From: Akkermansiaceae bacterium
Lineage (GTDB): Bacteria > Verrucomicrobiota > Verrucomicrobiia > Verrucomicrobiales > DEV007
Length of the DNA stretch: 64,000 bases
Reading direction: 5' to 3'
Assembly (NCBI GenBank): GCA_024233005.1
Contig: JACKQE010000003.1
Location: 248,001-312,000, forward strand
Positions 15,331 through 24,523 of this stretch are shown here, piece after piece (position 1 is the first letter of the stretch; every line of letters begins with the position of its first letter). Both the position numbers and the translations under genes were made by a program. The notes below the pieces were generated by a model, which did no database searches, was not told the DNA's origin, and saw nothing but the letters and a program-made list of their open reading frames with translations.

Positions 15331-18270
15331 TCAGGGAAGAGGTTGCTTGGCCGTCCACTCGGCTTTCCATTGACGGAACAAAGAACGTCCCTCGACAATG
15401 CCCGGATGATCGAGGTGCCCGAGCCGTTTCAGCATGTCCACGAGAACAATCAGCGCGTCGCCCTCCTGTCCCCGTTTTTTGAGCAACCGGGCCGTGTCTA
15501 GGTAAGCCATGGTTGACCAATCCAGTTGTCCGGGATAATTGATGTAGGTCGCGGCAAATGTCCGGATCGCCTCCCCCTCCAGTCCGAGTTTTTCCTGGCA
15601 TTGGCCGAACTGGTAGTTCGCTTCCGCCCGCGCCTGCATCCACTGGGACTGGGCGAGGTAACGTTGCCAAGCCTCTGCAGCCCCCTCCCAATCTTTCCGC
15701 CGGTGCAGCAGCCGCGCCAGATTCAGAGTGGCCGGTTCCTGCAGGGTGGGGTTCTCCGACTCCTCGACAACCCGGCGGAATCCGGATTCGGCCCGGGCCA
15801 GTTGCACCGGATCGCTGCTCTGCGCATCCAGTTGGGCAGCTTCGAGCAACGCCAGATCCAGATGTCCCTGTTCCGGTCTGGCATCGATGAGATACCCATA
15901 CAGTTCATGAGCCTGCCCGGGGTCTCCCTTCTGAACGAGATGCCGCGCCATTTTGATGAGTCCGTAGTTCGGCAAGGCCTCTTTGCCAAGCTTGCCGAGA
16001 TCCCCGTAAAGGCGGTCCTGCTCGGCGGCGAGATCCTCCCCCACCGCGAATGTCTCGCGCAGTTCCACTTCGGCAACAGCAACCCAGGCTTCAAAAGCGG
16101 ACAGTCCCTTGCCTCGTCCCGAGAACTCCCGCAATGCCGCCATTGCCGCTCCCGGTCGCTCCCGCTCCCGGGTCTGCCACAGCCCGACCAAGGTCTCGAA
16201 CAATTCATCCAACTGCCGTCCCGGGCCTTCGGGGGCGAGCCGCAGGATGTGTCCCTGCAGTTCCCGTTCCGCTTCCTCCCCTCTGCCGCTGGCAATCAGC
16301 GCCGGCAGTGCTCCGGCGAGCGCGTCAATTTCATGCCGACTCCCCCGATGCTCCGCAACCATCTCATCAAACCATGTCACCACCTGCGGCCAATCCTGGA
16401 CCGAATCATAGAGTAGAATAAGTTTCCAAAGGGAGTAAGCCACGACTTCATCGTCCGCGGGGCGATCCGCGGTTTCACGGCCCTTGAGGTAGGCCTGCGC
16501 CATTTCCTCCACCTCCGCGTCCCCCCGGGCCACGAGGACATCGCCGAGCAGGTTCCATGTCGTGGGCACCTCGCGGCAGGAGGAATGCTCTTTCAAAAGG
16601 CGCTCGGCATGGGCCTGGGCCGGCGCGAGATCCCCCAGCACGTAGCGGCACAGCCCGGCCTGGTATAGGGCCCCTGAAACCATCTCAGAAGCCGGATAGT
16701 CCTTCAGAAATGCCTCCAGGATGGTCGCGCCTTCGGCCCATTTGTAGAGATTCACCTTCACCGATCCCAAATAGTAGCGGACCGGCTCGAGCCGTTTCCC
16801 GAAGGGATAGTTCACCAGGTAGGCTTCCAGTTCCGTCTCGGCCTCCGTAAATTGTTCCAGATGATACAGAGACGCCCCCGCGATGAAATCCGGAACATCG
16901 CGGGCCTCTTCCCCGGCAGGGAGGCGCTTCTGCAGGCCGACGGCGATCTCATGACTTTTGGCAAAGTCCTCGATCGCGAAGGGCGATTCGGTCATCAAAC
17001 GGGTCACTTCGGGGAGAAGTTCGTGCTTGGGAAACTCATCGAGAAAGCGGTGACCGTAGGTGACGAGATAATCCCAGCGAAAGAGCTGGGCCGCGCTGGC
17101 CACCACATTGTAGACAACCGCCGGGCGTTCACGATAGCCGGGATAATGGTCAGCGAGAAACTTGTAGGCCGCCAGGCTGGCGGGAAAATTGCGCAACTGG
17201 TAATGCGCCGCCGCCACTGCGGCCTGCAGCGCGGGGATCTGCTCCTTCCCTTCCGCGGCCTGCCGTCGGAGCCGCGCCGCTTCCGCCTCCAGCCGGGGCC
17301 CGTTCACCGCGTCCAGCTTCGCCCGCCGCTCCTGGGCACCGGCACGATCCTCGAGGTAACTGATCAGCTCGCGCGGATTAAACATCAGGGAGAACCAGGC
17401 CAGAGCCCTCACCGGCTCATTCTCGGCCATGGCTTGGTCGCCCAGCATGGAAAAAACGGGGTTGCGCGCCCATCTGACGGTCTTCCCGTCCTCGCGCAGG
17501 AGATCGGCGTATTGCCAGAGAAACGGCTCCACCACTGCAAATTTTTCTTTGGGTGTCCAGTCCTCCGCAAGAATCATGAAAGCCGCCTGCTTGACGAAAT
17601 GGGACGCCCCCGGATTGTCCAAGGCACGCCCGAGAAACTCGCGTCCTTTTTCCCGAGCCCCGCTGCGCAGGTATGCCCTGCCGAGATTCAGACCGATGAG
17701 CTCGGGCGGCACTTTGTTTCCCGGCTGTTTGGATTCGTCGAGGGCTTTCTCCAGAATCTGGACTGCTTCCTCATAGCGGGTGATCACCACCAGGCAGGCG
17801 CCCCATTGGGCCAGGGCGTGGACCCGGAAGCGGTTTGGCATCCACGGGATCTCCCGGACCTCATTGGGATCGGGCGGCGTGTTCGGGAAATCGTCGTGGC
17901 ATGCGCGGAAAGCCGCGATGGCTCCATCGTAATCCTCTTTGCCCATCAGCAGCAGCCCCTGCAGGTAATAGAAATGGCCGAAGATGGGACCGACAGTGGA
18001 TCCGGCCTTGGCTCCCCAGTAGCTGATGACATTTCTCACCACGTCGAGCCCCCGGTCATAGTCCCCCCGCTGCAAACTGGCGAGGGCACGGTTGTAGGAT
18101 CCGGGGAGATCCTCGGCGGGATTGCGAATGTCCTGGGAGCGAACCACCGGAGCCCAAGCCAGCAGGAAAAGCAGAACCATGATCGGAACCCTCCCGTCGG
18201 ACAAGACTGCCCATCGGGACAAGATCCGGAGACGTCTGGGCCTGGAGCCCTCTGAACTCACCCGATTCAT
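15331..18270 (-). CDS. Large exported TPR protein
   Basis: About 979 residues from the ATG at 18270, which is preceded by AAGGAAGC and gives an N-terminal hydrophobic signal (VPIMVLLFLLAW) ending near VVRSQD. That start lies 18 bases beyond the stop of the upstream gene. Almost the whole length is helical repeats of TPR type, for example YYLQGLLLMGKEDYDGAIAA, then LNLGRAYLRSGAREKGREFL. The sequence is periodically Ala/Leu/Glu-rich with no catalytic motif. It resembles tol-pal-associated YbgF/TPR scaffolds in architecture. Gene order (ExbB, ExbD, ExbD, TonB-like protein, this, another TPR protein) points to a periplasmic partner of a proton-driven complex. Confidence 0.75.
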   Translation of the reverse strand: MNRVSSEGSRPRRLRILSRWAVLSDGRVPIMVLLFLLAWAPVVRSQDIRNPAEDLPGSYNRALASLQRGDYDRGLDVVRNVISYWGAKAGSTVGPIFGHFYYLQGLLLMGKEDYDGAIAAFRACHDDFPNTPPDPNEVREIPWMPNRFRVHALAQWGACLVVITRYEEAVQILEKALDESKQPGNKVPPELIGLNLGRAYLRSGAREKGREFLGRALDNPGASHFVKQAAFMILAEDWTPKEKFAVVEPFLWQYADLLREDGKTVRWARNPVFSMLGDQAMAENEPVRALAWFSLMFNPRELISYLEDRAGAQERRAKLDAVNGPRLEAEAARLRRQAAEGKEQIPALQAAVAAAHYQLRNFPASLAAYKFLADHYPGYRERPAVVYNVVASAAQLFRWDYLVTYGHRFLDEFPKHELLPEVTRLMTESPFAIEDFAKSHEIAVGLQKRLPAGEEARDVPDFIAGASLYHLEQFTEAETELEAYLVNYPFGKRLEPVRYYLGSVKVNLYKWAEGATILEAFLKDYPASEMVSGALYQAGLCRYVLGDLAPAQAHAERLLKEHSSCREVPTTWNLLGDVLVARGDAEVEEMAQAYLKGRETADRPADDEVVAYSLWKLILLYDSVQDWPQVVTWFDEMVAEHRGSRHEIDALAGALPALIASGRGEEAERELQGHILRLAPEGPGRQLDELFETLVGLWQTRERERPGAAMAALREFSGRGKGLSAFEAWVAVAEVELRETFAVGEDLAAEQDRLYGDLGKLGKEALPNYGLIKMARHLVQKGDPGQAHELYGYLIDARPEQGHLDLALLEAAQLDAQSSDPVQLARAESGFRRVVEESENPTLQEPATLNLARLLHRRKDWEGAAEAWQRYLAQSQWMQARAEANYQFGQCQEKLGLEGEAIRTFAATYINYPGQLDWSTMAYLDTARLLKKRGQEGDALIVLVDMLKRLGHLDHPGIVEGRSLFRQWKAEWTAKQPLP

Positions 18271-18287
18271 GCTTCCTTGTTCATCTT

Positions 18288-19808
18288 TCAACCCGTCACC
18301 GGCAGATACCGGTAATAGACCTCCAACATCAGGGTCGACAAACAGGTCCGAAAATAAATTGCGTCTCCTTTGGCGTGCTGTTCGCTCAGCCCCGATCCCT
18401 CCTCCGGCCAACTGCCATCGGGAGCCTGATGCCCCAACAGTTCCTTGGCAAAAGCGTTGTTCCAGGTGTTCCAAGTGCTCCCTCCTTGGTTGAACGCCGC
18501 CTGGGTGAAATAGTACCAGCCGTAGAGATTACAGCTTGGTTTGTCGTATTGAAAACTGCTTTCCGACTTGAGAAAAAAGTCAAACCCGGTTCCTCCCCCC
18601 CTTGCTCCACGGCCTCCAAGAAACTGGAGCCCAAGCAATCCAGCTCCGGTCAGGCTGGCCCGATCTCCCGGCGAACGGTAACCAAACCCTCCCTTCGGGC
18701 CGCGCCGGGTCTCCAGGAAGGCGGCGGCCCGGCTCATGCAGGACTCGAGTCCCTCGACCTTTATTCCGGCATGCTGAGCCGTTTTGAGGGCCTGAATCTG
18801 CCATCCCGTGACCGACAAATCCCCGGCGCCATAAGTTTCGTATCCGTAGACCCAGCCCCCGTCACTGGCCTGGCCTTTGACGATCACATTGATCCCGCCG
18901 AAAAACGCATCGCCCAGATACGGTATTTCTTCTGGTCCCCGTCCAGTCAGCAGAGCCTTGGCCTCCCCGAGGGCATAGGTCGCGATGGCATGCTCATATG
19001 GCTGTGGATTCTCTCCGACATGGGTGGTGAAATGCCAATCGTAACCCTGCCCCATTTCGATCAGTCCCAAAAGTCCCCGCGCCACCGTTTCTCCGAACTC
19101 CGGGGAGGAGGGAGTTTCACAGTGCCCCAGAAAACTAAGCAAGGCGAGGCCCGTCATCGCTGCCGGATATTCCCGTCCCCAGGTTCCGTCGGAATTCTGC
19201 TGGGTTTTGAGATACCGCAGGGCATTCATCACAGCCGGTTCGACCTTCGGGGATCCCCCGTGTTGAAACAGAAGACGGCTGCGTTGCCCGGGCACACAGC
19301 GTCCCTTGAAGGCCACCGGCTGCTTGGACATTCCCATGGCCCCACCGCCCCCGCCGGCTCCCGCCCCGAACCCGGCTCCGTCTCCGAGATCACTCATGCC
19401 AAGGCCCATGAGATTGGTCTTGTGATCGATTTTGGCCTCTGGCATGGCGATTTTGGCCGTGGAGGTGCTGCGCAGCATGCGCGACACTGAGGCCGCGGCC
19501 GAGGTGGGACGGACCTCTTTGAGTTGCTTGATGGCGCTGATTTTTTTCATCGCGAGATCCGGTGGACGCTCCACCGGAACGACCCGGGCAATGATGGTCG
19601 GCGCATCCCGCGTTCCGGGAATGGCGGTGACGATGGCGAACACGATGAGAAGGGCCACATGGAATCCCAGGGCCGCGAGGATCGCAGTGCGCGTTTTTCT
19701 TTGCAACGCGTACCACCGGGTTTTGGCATCCTGCCCGAGACTCCTGACCTGACGGGCGAGATAATCTTTGCCCAAGGAGACCAGCGCTCTGAATTGATCT
19801 TTGACCAT
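18288..19808 (-). CDS. TonB-like membrane anchor fused to a terpenoid-cyclase-fold (prenyltransferase/squalene oxidase repeat) domain
   Basis: A 506-residue protein. A basic cytoplasmic N-terminus (about 45 residues) is followed by one membrane helix (AILAALGFHVALLIVFAIV), a Pro/Lys/Ala linker and a glycine-rich stretch near residues 140-160, as in TonB or TolA. From about residue 185 it holds repeats of the squalene-cyclase type: TQQNSDGTWGR, GQASDGGWVYGY, GPKGGFGYRS and HQAPDGSWPE. I see no DxDD catalytic motif of squalene-hopene cyclases, so the toroid probably binds rather than cyclises. It sits just downstream of two ExbD genes and upstream of two TPR genes. A periplasmic force-transmitting role is inference. 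Confidence 0.8.
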   Translation of the reverse strand: MVKDQFRALVSLGKDYLARQVRSLGQDAKTRWYALQRKTRTAILAALGFHVALLIVFAIVTAIPGTRDAPTIIARVVPVERPPDLAMKKISAIKQLKEVRPTSAAASVSRMLRSTSTAKIAMPEAKIDHKTNLMGLGMSDLGDGAGFGAGAGGGGGAMGMSKQPVAFKGRCVPGQRSRLLFQHGGSPKVEPAVMNALRYLKTQQNSDGTWGREYPAAMTGLALLSFLGHCETPSSPEFGETVARGLLGLIEMGQGYDWHFTTHVGENPQPYEHAIATYALGEAKALLTGRGPEEIPYLGDAFFGGINVIVKGQASDGGWVYGYETYGAGDLSVTGWQIQALKTAQHAGIKVEGLESCMSRAAAFLETRRGPKGGFGYRSPGDRASLTGAGLLGLQFLGGRGARGGGTGFDFFLKSESSFQYDKPSCNLYGWYYFTQAAFNQGGSTWNTWNNAFAKELLGHQAPDGSWPEEGSGLSEQHAKGDAIYFRTCLSTLMLEVYYRYLPVTG

Positions 19809-19813
19809 GATCG

Positions 19814-20263
19814 TCAGGGATTGAGACTGATATTCCCGATTTCGGCCCGGGCACAGGCATTAAGGACATCGATGAACCGCTGGCCGCTGACCAACGGATT
19901 GCAGCGCACCACGACCAAGGGGTCGGACTGGGAAACCCGGGCGATCCCGGCATAGCGGACGAGCCGTTCCGTCAACACCGGCACGCCATGGTCGCCGGGG
20001 TCCGCATCAAGGGGTTCGCCGTTCACGGTGATGGTGCCATTGCCGAGGATTTCAACGCGCATCTGATCCACCCTGACCGGACCACTGCTCACGGAAGCAA
20101 TTCCCGGCAGGAGGAGAGAAAGTTCGGTCTCCTCCTTGTTCAGCGTCGTCGTGACGAGGAAATAGATCAGCAACAAAAAGGCGACATCGATCAACGCGGA
20201 AATGTTGAAAGCCGGGTCTTCCCGCCCGGCGAACAACCGTCCCTGTCGTTGGTGCATACTCAT
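19814..20263 (-). CDS. exbD: ExbD/TolR family biopolymer transport protein
   Basis: About 149 residues if started at the ATG at 20263; another ATG is at 20257. The single membrane helix carries the conserved Asp early in the helix (NISALIDVAFLLLIYFLV), which is the proton-relay residue of ExbD/TolR. A periplasmic domain follows. The stop lies 6 bases from the start of the TonB-like gene, and the start is 14 bases after the stop of the first ExbD gene, so translation is probably coupled. Two ExbD paralogues in series are common in such clusters. Confidence 0.9.
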   Translation of the reverse strand: MSMHQRQGRLFAGREDPAFNISALIDVAFLLLIYFLVTTTLNKEETELSLLLPGIASVSSGPVRVDQMRVEILGNGTITVNGEPLDADPGDHGVPVLTERLVRYAGIARVSQSDPLVVVRCNPLVSGQRFIDVLNACARAEIGNISLNP

Positions 20264-20276
20264 GAAAGTAACCGGT

Positions 20277-20702
20277 TCACTCCACTTGGTAGGTCGCAAA
20301 GATCACACTGCTGACCCCTCCCCGGGCCGAGGCCTGGACCACGTCGTTAATCTTTTCATACCGGACACGGTGGTCCGCCCGGAGGTGGAGCCGGACAGTG
20401 GGATCGGCTTCGTGGGATCGCCGCATCAGCACTTCCACCGCCGGCAGACCTTCCAGGCGCTCCCCATGTTCATCATGAATGCTTCCGTCGGCCCTCAAAT
20501 TCAGGACCACCCTTCCACGCGTGTCCTTGGCCACCAGCGAGTGCGAGGCGACCGGGGGCACAATGCTGGGGTCCTGATGGACAGTGATGAGCCGCGAGCT
20601 GACCATGAAAAAGAACAGCAGGAGGAACACCAGATCGATCATCGGCGACAAGTCCACATTGACCCCGGCGGAGGCAAAGAGGCGTCTTCGGGAAGAGGTC
20701 AT
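20277..20702 (-). CDS. exbD: ExbD/TolR family biopolymer transport protein (first copy)
   Basis: A 141-residue protein with a short cytoplasmic N-terminus and one helix holding the catalytic Asp (VDLSPMIDLVFLLLFFFMV). The periplasmic part contains a typical HSLVAKDTRGRVVLNLRADG-like segment of the ExbD fold. It is 34 bases downstream of the ExbB gene. With ExbB it would form an inner-membrane proton channel that powers a partner protein, probably the TonB-like protein encoded two genes further. Confidence 0.9.
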   Translation of the reverse strand: MTSSRRRLFASAGVNVDLSPMIDLVFLLLFFFMVSSRLITVHQDPSIVPPVASHSLVAKDTRGRVVLNLRADGSIHDEHGERLEGLPAVEVLMRRSHEADPTVRLHLRADHRVRYEKINDVVQASARGGVSSVIFATYQVE

Positions 20703-20736
20703 GGGGTGTTGGGCAGGGAAGCGGGCAACCGCAGCA

Positions 20737-21639
20737 TCAGGCCGGGACCGGCACGTCTTCTGAGCCAGGCTCCGTGGCTACTTCATCCGCGACCGAATAG
20801 GCCGCCCGGCGCAACCTCACCAGCATCGAGGCGCCACGGTCCTCACACGTGGCCACCAGTTCTTCAAGGCGGTCGCGGAAAAAGAAGTAGAAGAAAATGG
20901 CAGGAAGAGCGATGATGAGCCCGGACGCCGTGGTGATGAGCGCCTCCGCGATATGGTTCGCCAGCTCACTGGGATCTCCCATGCCCGACTTTCCGAGCTG
21001 GCCGAATGCCTTGATCATCCCTGACACCGTCCCGAGCAGTCCCACCATCGGCGCGGCCTGGGCAAGGACGGAGAAGTAATTGACCAAGCGGACTCGGAAC
21101 CGATTGTGGCGCACCCCGGCCTCCGCCATCAGGCCTTTGAGGAATTCGTTGTCTTCCGTGCTGTAGCCAACCTCGGCGATGTGCGCCGCCATGGCCGAAG
21201 TCATGTGTCCAAGGGTGCTTTCGTCCTGTTGCACCCGCTCCACGACTCCCGCAAAATCCCCGTGTTCCATCCGGCTCAGCAGTTCCCGGCTAAGGACTTC
21301 TGGGTGGAAATTCTGGGGACGCAGATCGATGAAACCGTATATCGCCAAGCCGATCACCCCAAGCGAGAATGCGCCCAAAATCCACATGGTCCACCCTCCT
21401 TTGGCGATCAGTCCGAGCAGACTGGTGTCATCGATGGTGACGACCGGCTCGTCCTTTTTCGTCAGGGTGATGTCATCGGTGAGTCCCGGCACATTCAAGT
21501 CTTCCCCTGAGGGATCCCCTTTGGCCCCGGCGACGGGCGGCTTGGCGCCTCCCGCGGGGGCGGTTTGGGCCTGGACGGCGACGGCGCCTCCGTACAAGGC
21601 CATCAGCGCAGCCACGAAGTGACATTTCATTCGATTCAT
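20737..21639 (-). CDS. exbB: ExbB/TolQ/MotA family proton channel
   Basis: The ATG at 21639 (or 21630) gives about 300 residues with an N-terminal signal peptide (CHFVAALMALYGGAVAVQA) and a Pro/Ala-rich periplasmic stretch before the first membrane helix (GGWTMWILGAFSLGVIGLAIY-like). The hallmark C-terminal helices are present: LAQAAPMVGLLGTVSGMIKAF and ALITTASGLIIALPAIF. The long N-terminal extension is typical of the periplasmic-leader ExbB class. A GGGG run before the ATG at 21639 may serve ribosome binding. The gene heads the operon; its leader holds an inverted repeat. Confidence 0.9.
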   Translation of the reverse strand: MNRMKCHFVAALMALYGGAVAVQAQTAPAGGAKPPVAGAKGDPSGEDLNVPGLTDDITLTKKDEPVVTIDDTSLLGLIAKGGWTMWILGAFSLGVIGLAIYGFIDLRPQNFHPEVLSRELLSRMEHGDFAGVVERVQQDESTLGHMTSAMAAHIAEVGYSTEDNEFLKGLMAEAGVRHNRFRVRLVNYFSVLAQAAPMVGLLGTVSGMIKAFGQLGKSGMGDPSELANHIAEALITTASGLIIALPAIFFYFFFRDRLEELVATCEDRGASMLVRLRRAAYSVADEVATEPGSEDVPVPA

Positions 21640-21662
21640 CCCCAGCGTTCTACACAAAAAGC

Positions 21663-21696
21663 GGTTTTCTGTCAGCAAAATTGAGGGCAGAAAACC
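21663..21696 (-). promoter_or_regulatory. Inverted repeat / hairpin in the ExbB leader
   Basis: A perfect 9-base inverted repeat, GGTTTTCTG then 16 bases then CAGAAAACC, lies 24-57 bases upstream of the ExbB ATG. In the transcribed direction it is followed by GC and TTTTT, so it could fold as a terminator-like or attenuator hairpin, or serve as an operator. I cannot tell these apart by reading. Confidence 0.4.
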
Positions 21697-21700
21697 AATC

Positions 21701-21713
21701 CCGGACATTCCGG
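21701..21713. promoter_or_regulatory. Palindrome CCGGA-CAT-TCCGG upstream of ExbB
   Basis: A perfect 5-base inverted repeat with a 3-base spacer, 62-74 bases upstream of the ExbB start. The identical 13 bases recur at 24524-24536 upstream of the LptF/LptG permease. It may be a shared protein-binding site, or chance. Confidence 0.25.
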
Positions 21714-21802
21714 TCTACCGCACCAGGTGCCTCTGCCACGGCAGCTGGGAGGCAGCCCGTGAGAGCTAAATGCGGGAACAAGCCCCGAATTCCCCTCCCG
21801 GT

Positions 21803-22294
21803 TCACTCCAAAACCTGCACGCCATCCTGAGTTTTGGCGGTGGCGCTGAAATTTCCTGAAGGATCCACAAAGCCATACAAAAGCACCAAATCACCCGCCG
21901 CTGGAAGGCCTTCCAAAATGTCGGCGGTAAGATAGCGTTCCTTCTGCTCGGGACTGAGCCGCAGCTTGGCGGTGGGAGTGCCATTGGGGCGCTGACAGAT
22001 CAATTCCGTGCCTGCCGCCATCTCGACCCGGAGCAGTTGTTTGATCAGCACAAATTTCCCGGCGGCGTGGACCAGATGAATCGTTCCCACCACTTTTTCC
22101 TGGGGTTTCGTGGGACCGGAGGCATTTTGCTTCTCCATCCGGGCGAGGAGCTCACGCTTTTTGTGGCCCACGGGCCAAATCTTTTTCAACCCCTCCCCCG
22201 CACTGCCAGCCACCCCGCCGACAACTCCGCAACCGGAGAGGAAAAGCAGGGGCATGAGAAACAAGCCCAAAAGGCGTGGCAGGGGGGACATCAT
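21803..22294 (-). CDS. Hypothetical lipoprotein
   Basis: About 163 residues from the ATG at 22294; the adjacent ATG at 22291 has GGAG at a good distance. A lipoprotein signal is clear (LLGLFLMPLLFLSGC, Cys near residue 22). The mature protein begins GVVGGVAGSAGEGLKK and contains a beta-rich region (VGTIHLVHAAGKFVLIK) and a C-terminal segment with GDLVLLYGFVDPSGNFSA. I do not recognise the family. It stands between a DinG-like helicase and the ExbB operon on the same strand and may be a verrucomicrobial conserved lipoprotein. Confidence 0.65.
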   Translation of the reverse strand: MMSPLPRLLGLFLMPLLFLSGCGVVGGVAGSAGEGLKKIWPVGHKKRELLARMEKQNASGPTKPQEKVVGTIHLVHAAGKFVLIKQLLRVEMAAGTELICQRPNGTPTAKLRLSPEQKERYLTADILEGLPAAGDLVLLYGFVDPSGNFSATAKTQDGVQVLE

Positions 22295-22363
22295 CGCTCC
22301 ACCATCATGCCCCAAGAGTGGGAAGTTGTCCAGAGAGGCCGGCGCGGAGGAGGGCCCCGGGAG

Positions 22364-24400
22364 TCATCCGAGGACGTGCAACGGGGTGTCAGGAAGGGCG
22401 CGGAGAAAGTTCTTTCCATACGCTTTGGAAAGCAGCCGGTTGTCGAGAATGGCGACGAGGCCCTTGTCGGACTGATTCCGGATCAGGCGACCCACTCCCT
22501 GACGGAGCTTGAGGATGGCCTCGGGCAGCGAGTAGTCACGGAAGGCATCGCCTCCGTCACGCTCCAAAGCCTCGATGCGGGCCTGGGTCAGCGGATGATC
22601 CGGCACGGCAAAGGGCAGGCGGGTAATGATGACATTCGACAACGCATCGCCCGGAACATCAACGCCCGTCCAGAAACTGTCGGTCCCGAACAGCACGCTG
22701 GGTTTCTTTTTGTCCTTAAACGCTTCGACCATCTGCCTCCGGGACAGATCGCGACCTTGGACGAGGAATTCCCACCCCCGTTTCGCAAAAAAAGCCTCCA
22801 TGCGTCCGGCGAGGGAGAGCAGCAATTTGTAGCTGGTAAATAACACGAAAGCACGGCCTCCGCTTTCTTTGGTGAAATGTTCGACCCATTTTTCCACAGC
22901 ATCCTCATAGCCGATCTCGTTTGGGGCGGGCATGGACTTGACCGCGTAGAGTTTCATCTGCCGGGCAAAATCGAAAGGACTGCCAATGCGGGATCCCTGG
23001 ACCTCATCGGCGCCAACCCTCCCCCGGAAATAAGCCATGTCCGAGTCGCCCACGCCGAGGGTGGCACTGGTCAGGACGCAGGCCCGTCCGCGGCGGAAAA
23101 ACATGGGCTTGAGCAGGGCGGCCACATCGACCGGGGCGGCATTAAGGGTGAAGCTGGGGCCGAATTCGGAATGACCGCCGCTGCTTTCAACCCAATAGAC
23201 GTGGTTTTCGGCTTCCTGTCCGAGGAACGTGGCAATCCCGACGCGGGTCTCCTCAAGACGGCGGGCGAGGTCGATGAGTTCCAGGCGCATCTCCTCACGC
23301 TCGGCCTTGTCGCTGAGTTCCAAAGCCCGGTCGGCGACCCGTCGAAGGGCGGGAGCGACTGTGTTTTCGACGAAATCGGGCTCCCGGACACGTTGTTCCC
23401 GCCGGTCGGAACCGAGCCGACAAACCTCGCCCACACGGCCAAAAAACCCGTCGAGCACTTCCATGGCCTCGGTGACCCGCTCCTGGCCTTCGTGGTCGCG
23501 GAGGAGACGGAAGAGACCTTTGCGGGTGCGCGGATTGTATAGCCGGTGCATTTCAAACCTCAGTCCGTTCTGGGACACCCCCAGTCCGAGCTGACGGGCA
23601 GCGACTGCCTCCATGGTGTGCGCCTCGTCAAAAATGACGAAGTCGTTGGGGAAGAGAAATCCCTCAAAATCCGATTCCATGCCGTCCCCAGAAGTGCTCC
23701 ACTCTTCGTGACTGGAGAGCATGGTGAAGAACAGCGTGTGGTTCAGCACCAGAATGTCGGCCCGAAGAGCGGCCAACCGGGTCTGCTGGTAGAAGCAATT
23801 TTTGCCCAACCCACCACATTTTTTCGGAGTGCAGAGGTGGGCCTCGGAACAGACCTGGGCCCAGACCCGCGGGCTGGGTTGGAAATTGAGATCGCTGAGA
23901 CTCCCGTCCGTGGTCTTCCGGCTCCACTCAAAGAGCATCTCCAACTCCGAGAGATCACTTTGGGAGAACAGATCCCCGCCTCCCTGGGTCAGAGCCCTCT
24001 GAAGGCGGTTCGGGCAGAGGTAGTTTCGCCTTCCTTTGAGCAGAACAGCGCTGAGGGGCTGGTCGAGAAGCTTTTGGAGCAGCGGTATGTCTTTACCAAT
24101 GAGCTGCTCCTGAAGATTGATGGTGTGCGTGGAAACGATGGCTTTGCGCTTCTGCCTGGTGGCAAGAAAAGCCGAAGGCGTGAGATAGGCGAGGGATTTT
24201 CCGACCCCGGTCTCCGCTTCGACGACGAGGGGATGGGACAGCTCCAGTGCCGAAGCCACCTGCATCGCCATTTGTTGCTGCTGGGGCCGGTATTCGTAGT
24301 CAGGCAGCTTCGAGAGCGGGCCCGAGGGGCCAAAAAACCACTCCATCTCCCGCGCCAAAGTACCCGGTGCCACAGCACCGTCTGGATCCAAACCAATCAT
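22364..24400 (-). CDS. DinG-like/XPD-family ATP-dependent DNA helicase
   Basis: A 678-residue superfamily 2 helicase. Walker A is VEAETGVGKS (near residues 58-67) and the DEAH box is in FVIFDEAHTME. Four cysteines between the two, one in NYLCPNR and three in the HLCTPKKC...KNC region, match the iron-sulfur cluster of the XPD/DinG/Rad3 group. The C-terminal motifs SVLFGTDSFWTGVDVPGD and QGVGRLIRNQSDKG are typical of this family. It unwinds DNA 5'-3', probably in repair. The start at 24400 is the natural one; an ATG at 24346 is possible. Confidence 0.9.
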   Translation of the reverse strand: MIGLDPDGAVAPGTLAREMEWFFGPSGPLSKLPDYEYRPQQQQMAMQVASALELSHPLVVEAETGVGKSLAYLTPSAFLATRQKRKAIVSTHTINLQEQLIGKDIPLLQKLLDQPLSAVLLKGRRNYLCPNRLQRALTQGGGDLFSQSDLSELEMLFEWSRKTTDGSLSDLNFQPSPRVWAQVCSEAHLCTPKKCGGLGKNCFYQQTRLAALRADILVLNHTLFFTMLSSHEEWSTSGDGMESDFEGFLFPNDFVIFDEAHTMEAVAARQLGLGVSQNGLRFEMHRLYNPRTRKGLFRLLRDHEGQERVTEAMEVLDGFFGRVGEVCRLGSDRREQRVREPDFVENTVAPALRRVADRALELSDKAEREEMRLELIDLARRLEETRVGIATFLGQEAENHVYWVESSGGHSEFGPSFTLNAAPVDVAALLKPMFFRRGRACVLTSATLGVGDSDMAYFRGRVGADEVQGSRIGSPFDFARQMKLYAVKSMPAPNEIGYEDAVEKWVEHFTKESGGRAFVLFTSYKLLLSLAGRMEAFFAKRGWEFLVQGRDLSRRQMVEAFKDKKKPSVLFGTDSFWTGVDVPGDALSNVIITRLPFAVPDHPLTQARIEALERDGGDAFRDYSLPEAILKLRQGVGRLIRNQSDKGLVAILDNRLLSKAYGKNFLRALPDTPLHVLG

Positions 24401-24523
24401 CCCTCTAACAGAACGCGTCCCCCCTCAAAAGGCAAGACCGTCTCTTTCCACGGCAAATCATCCCTTCTCCGGGCCTCACGCTGGAATCGCTGCTTGACCC
24501 GGGGCTGCGGTGGCGTCACGGTG

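Noticed and set aside
16852..18255. A 467-residue plus-strand open frame opposite the large TPR gene
   Set aside because: Composition is that of a shadow frame; no motif, and the minus-strand TPR protein is convincing.
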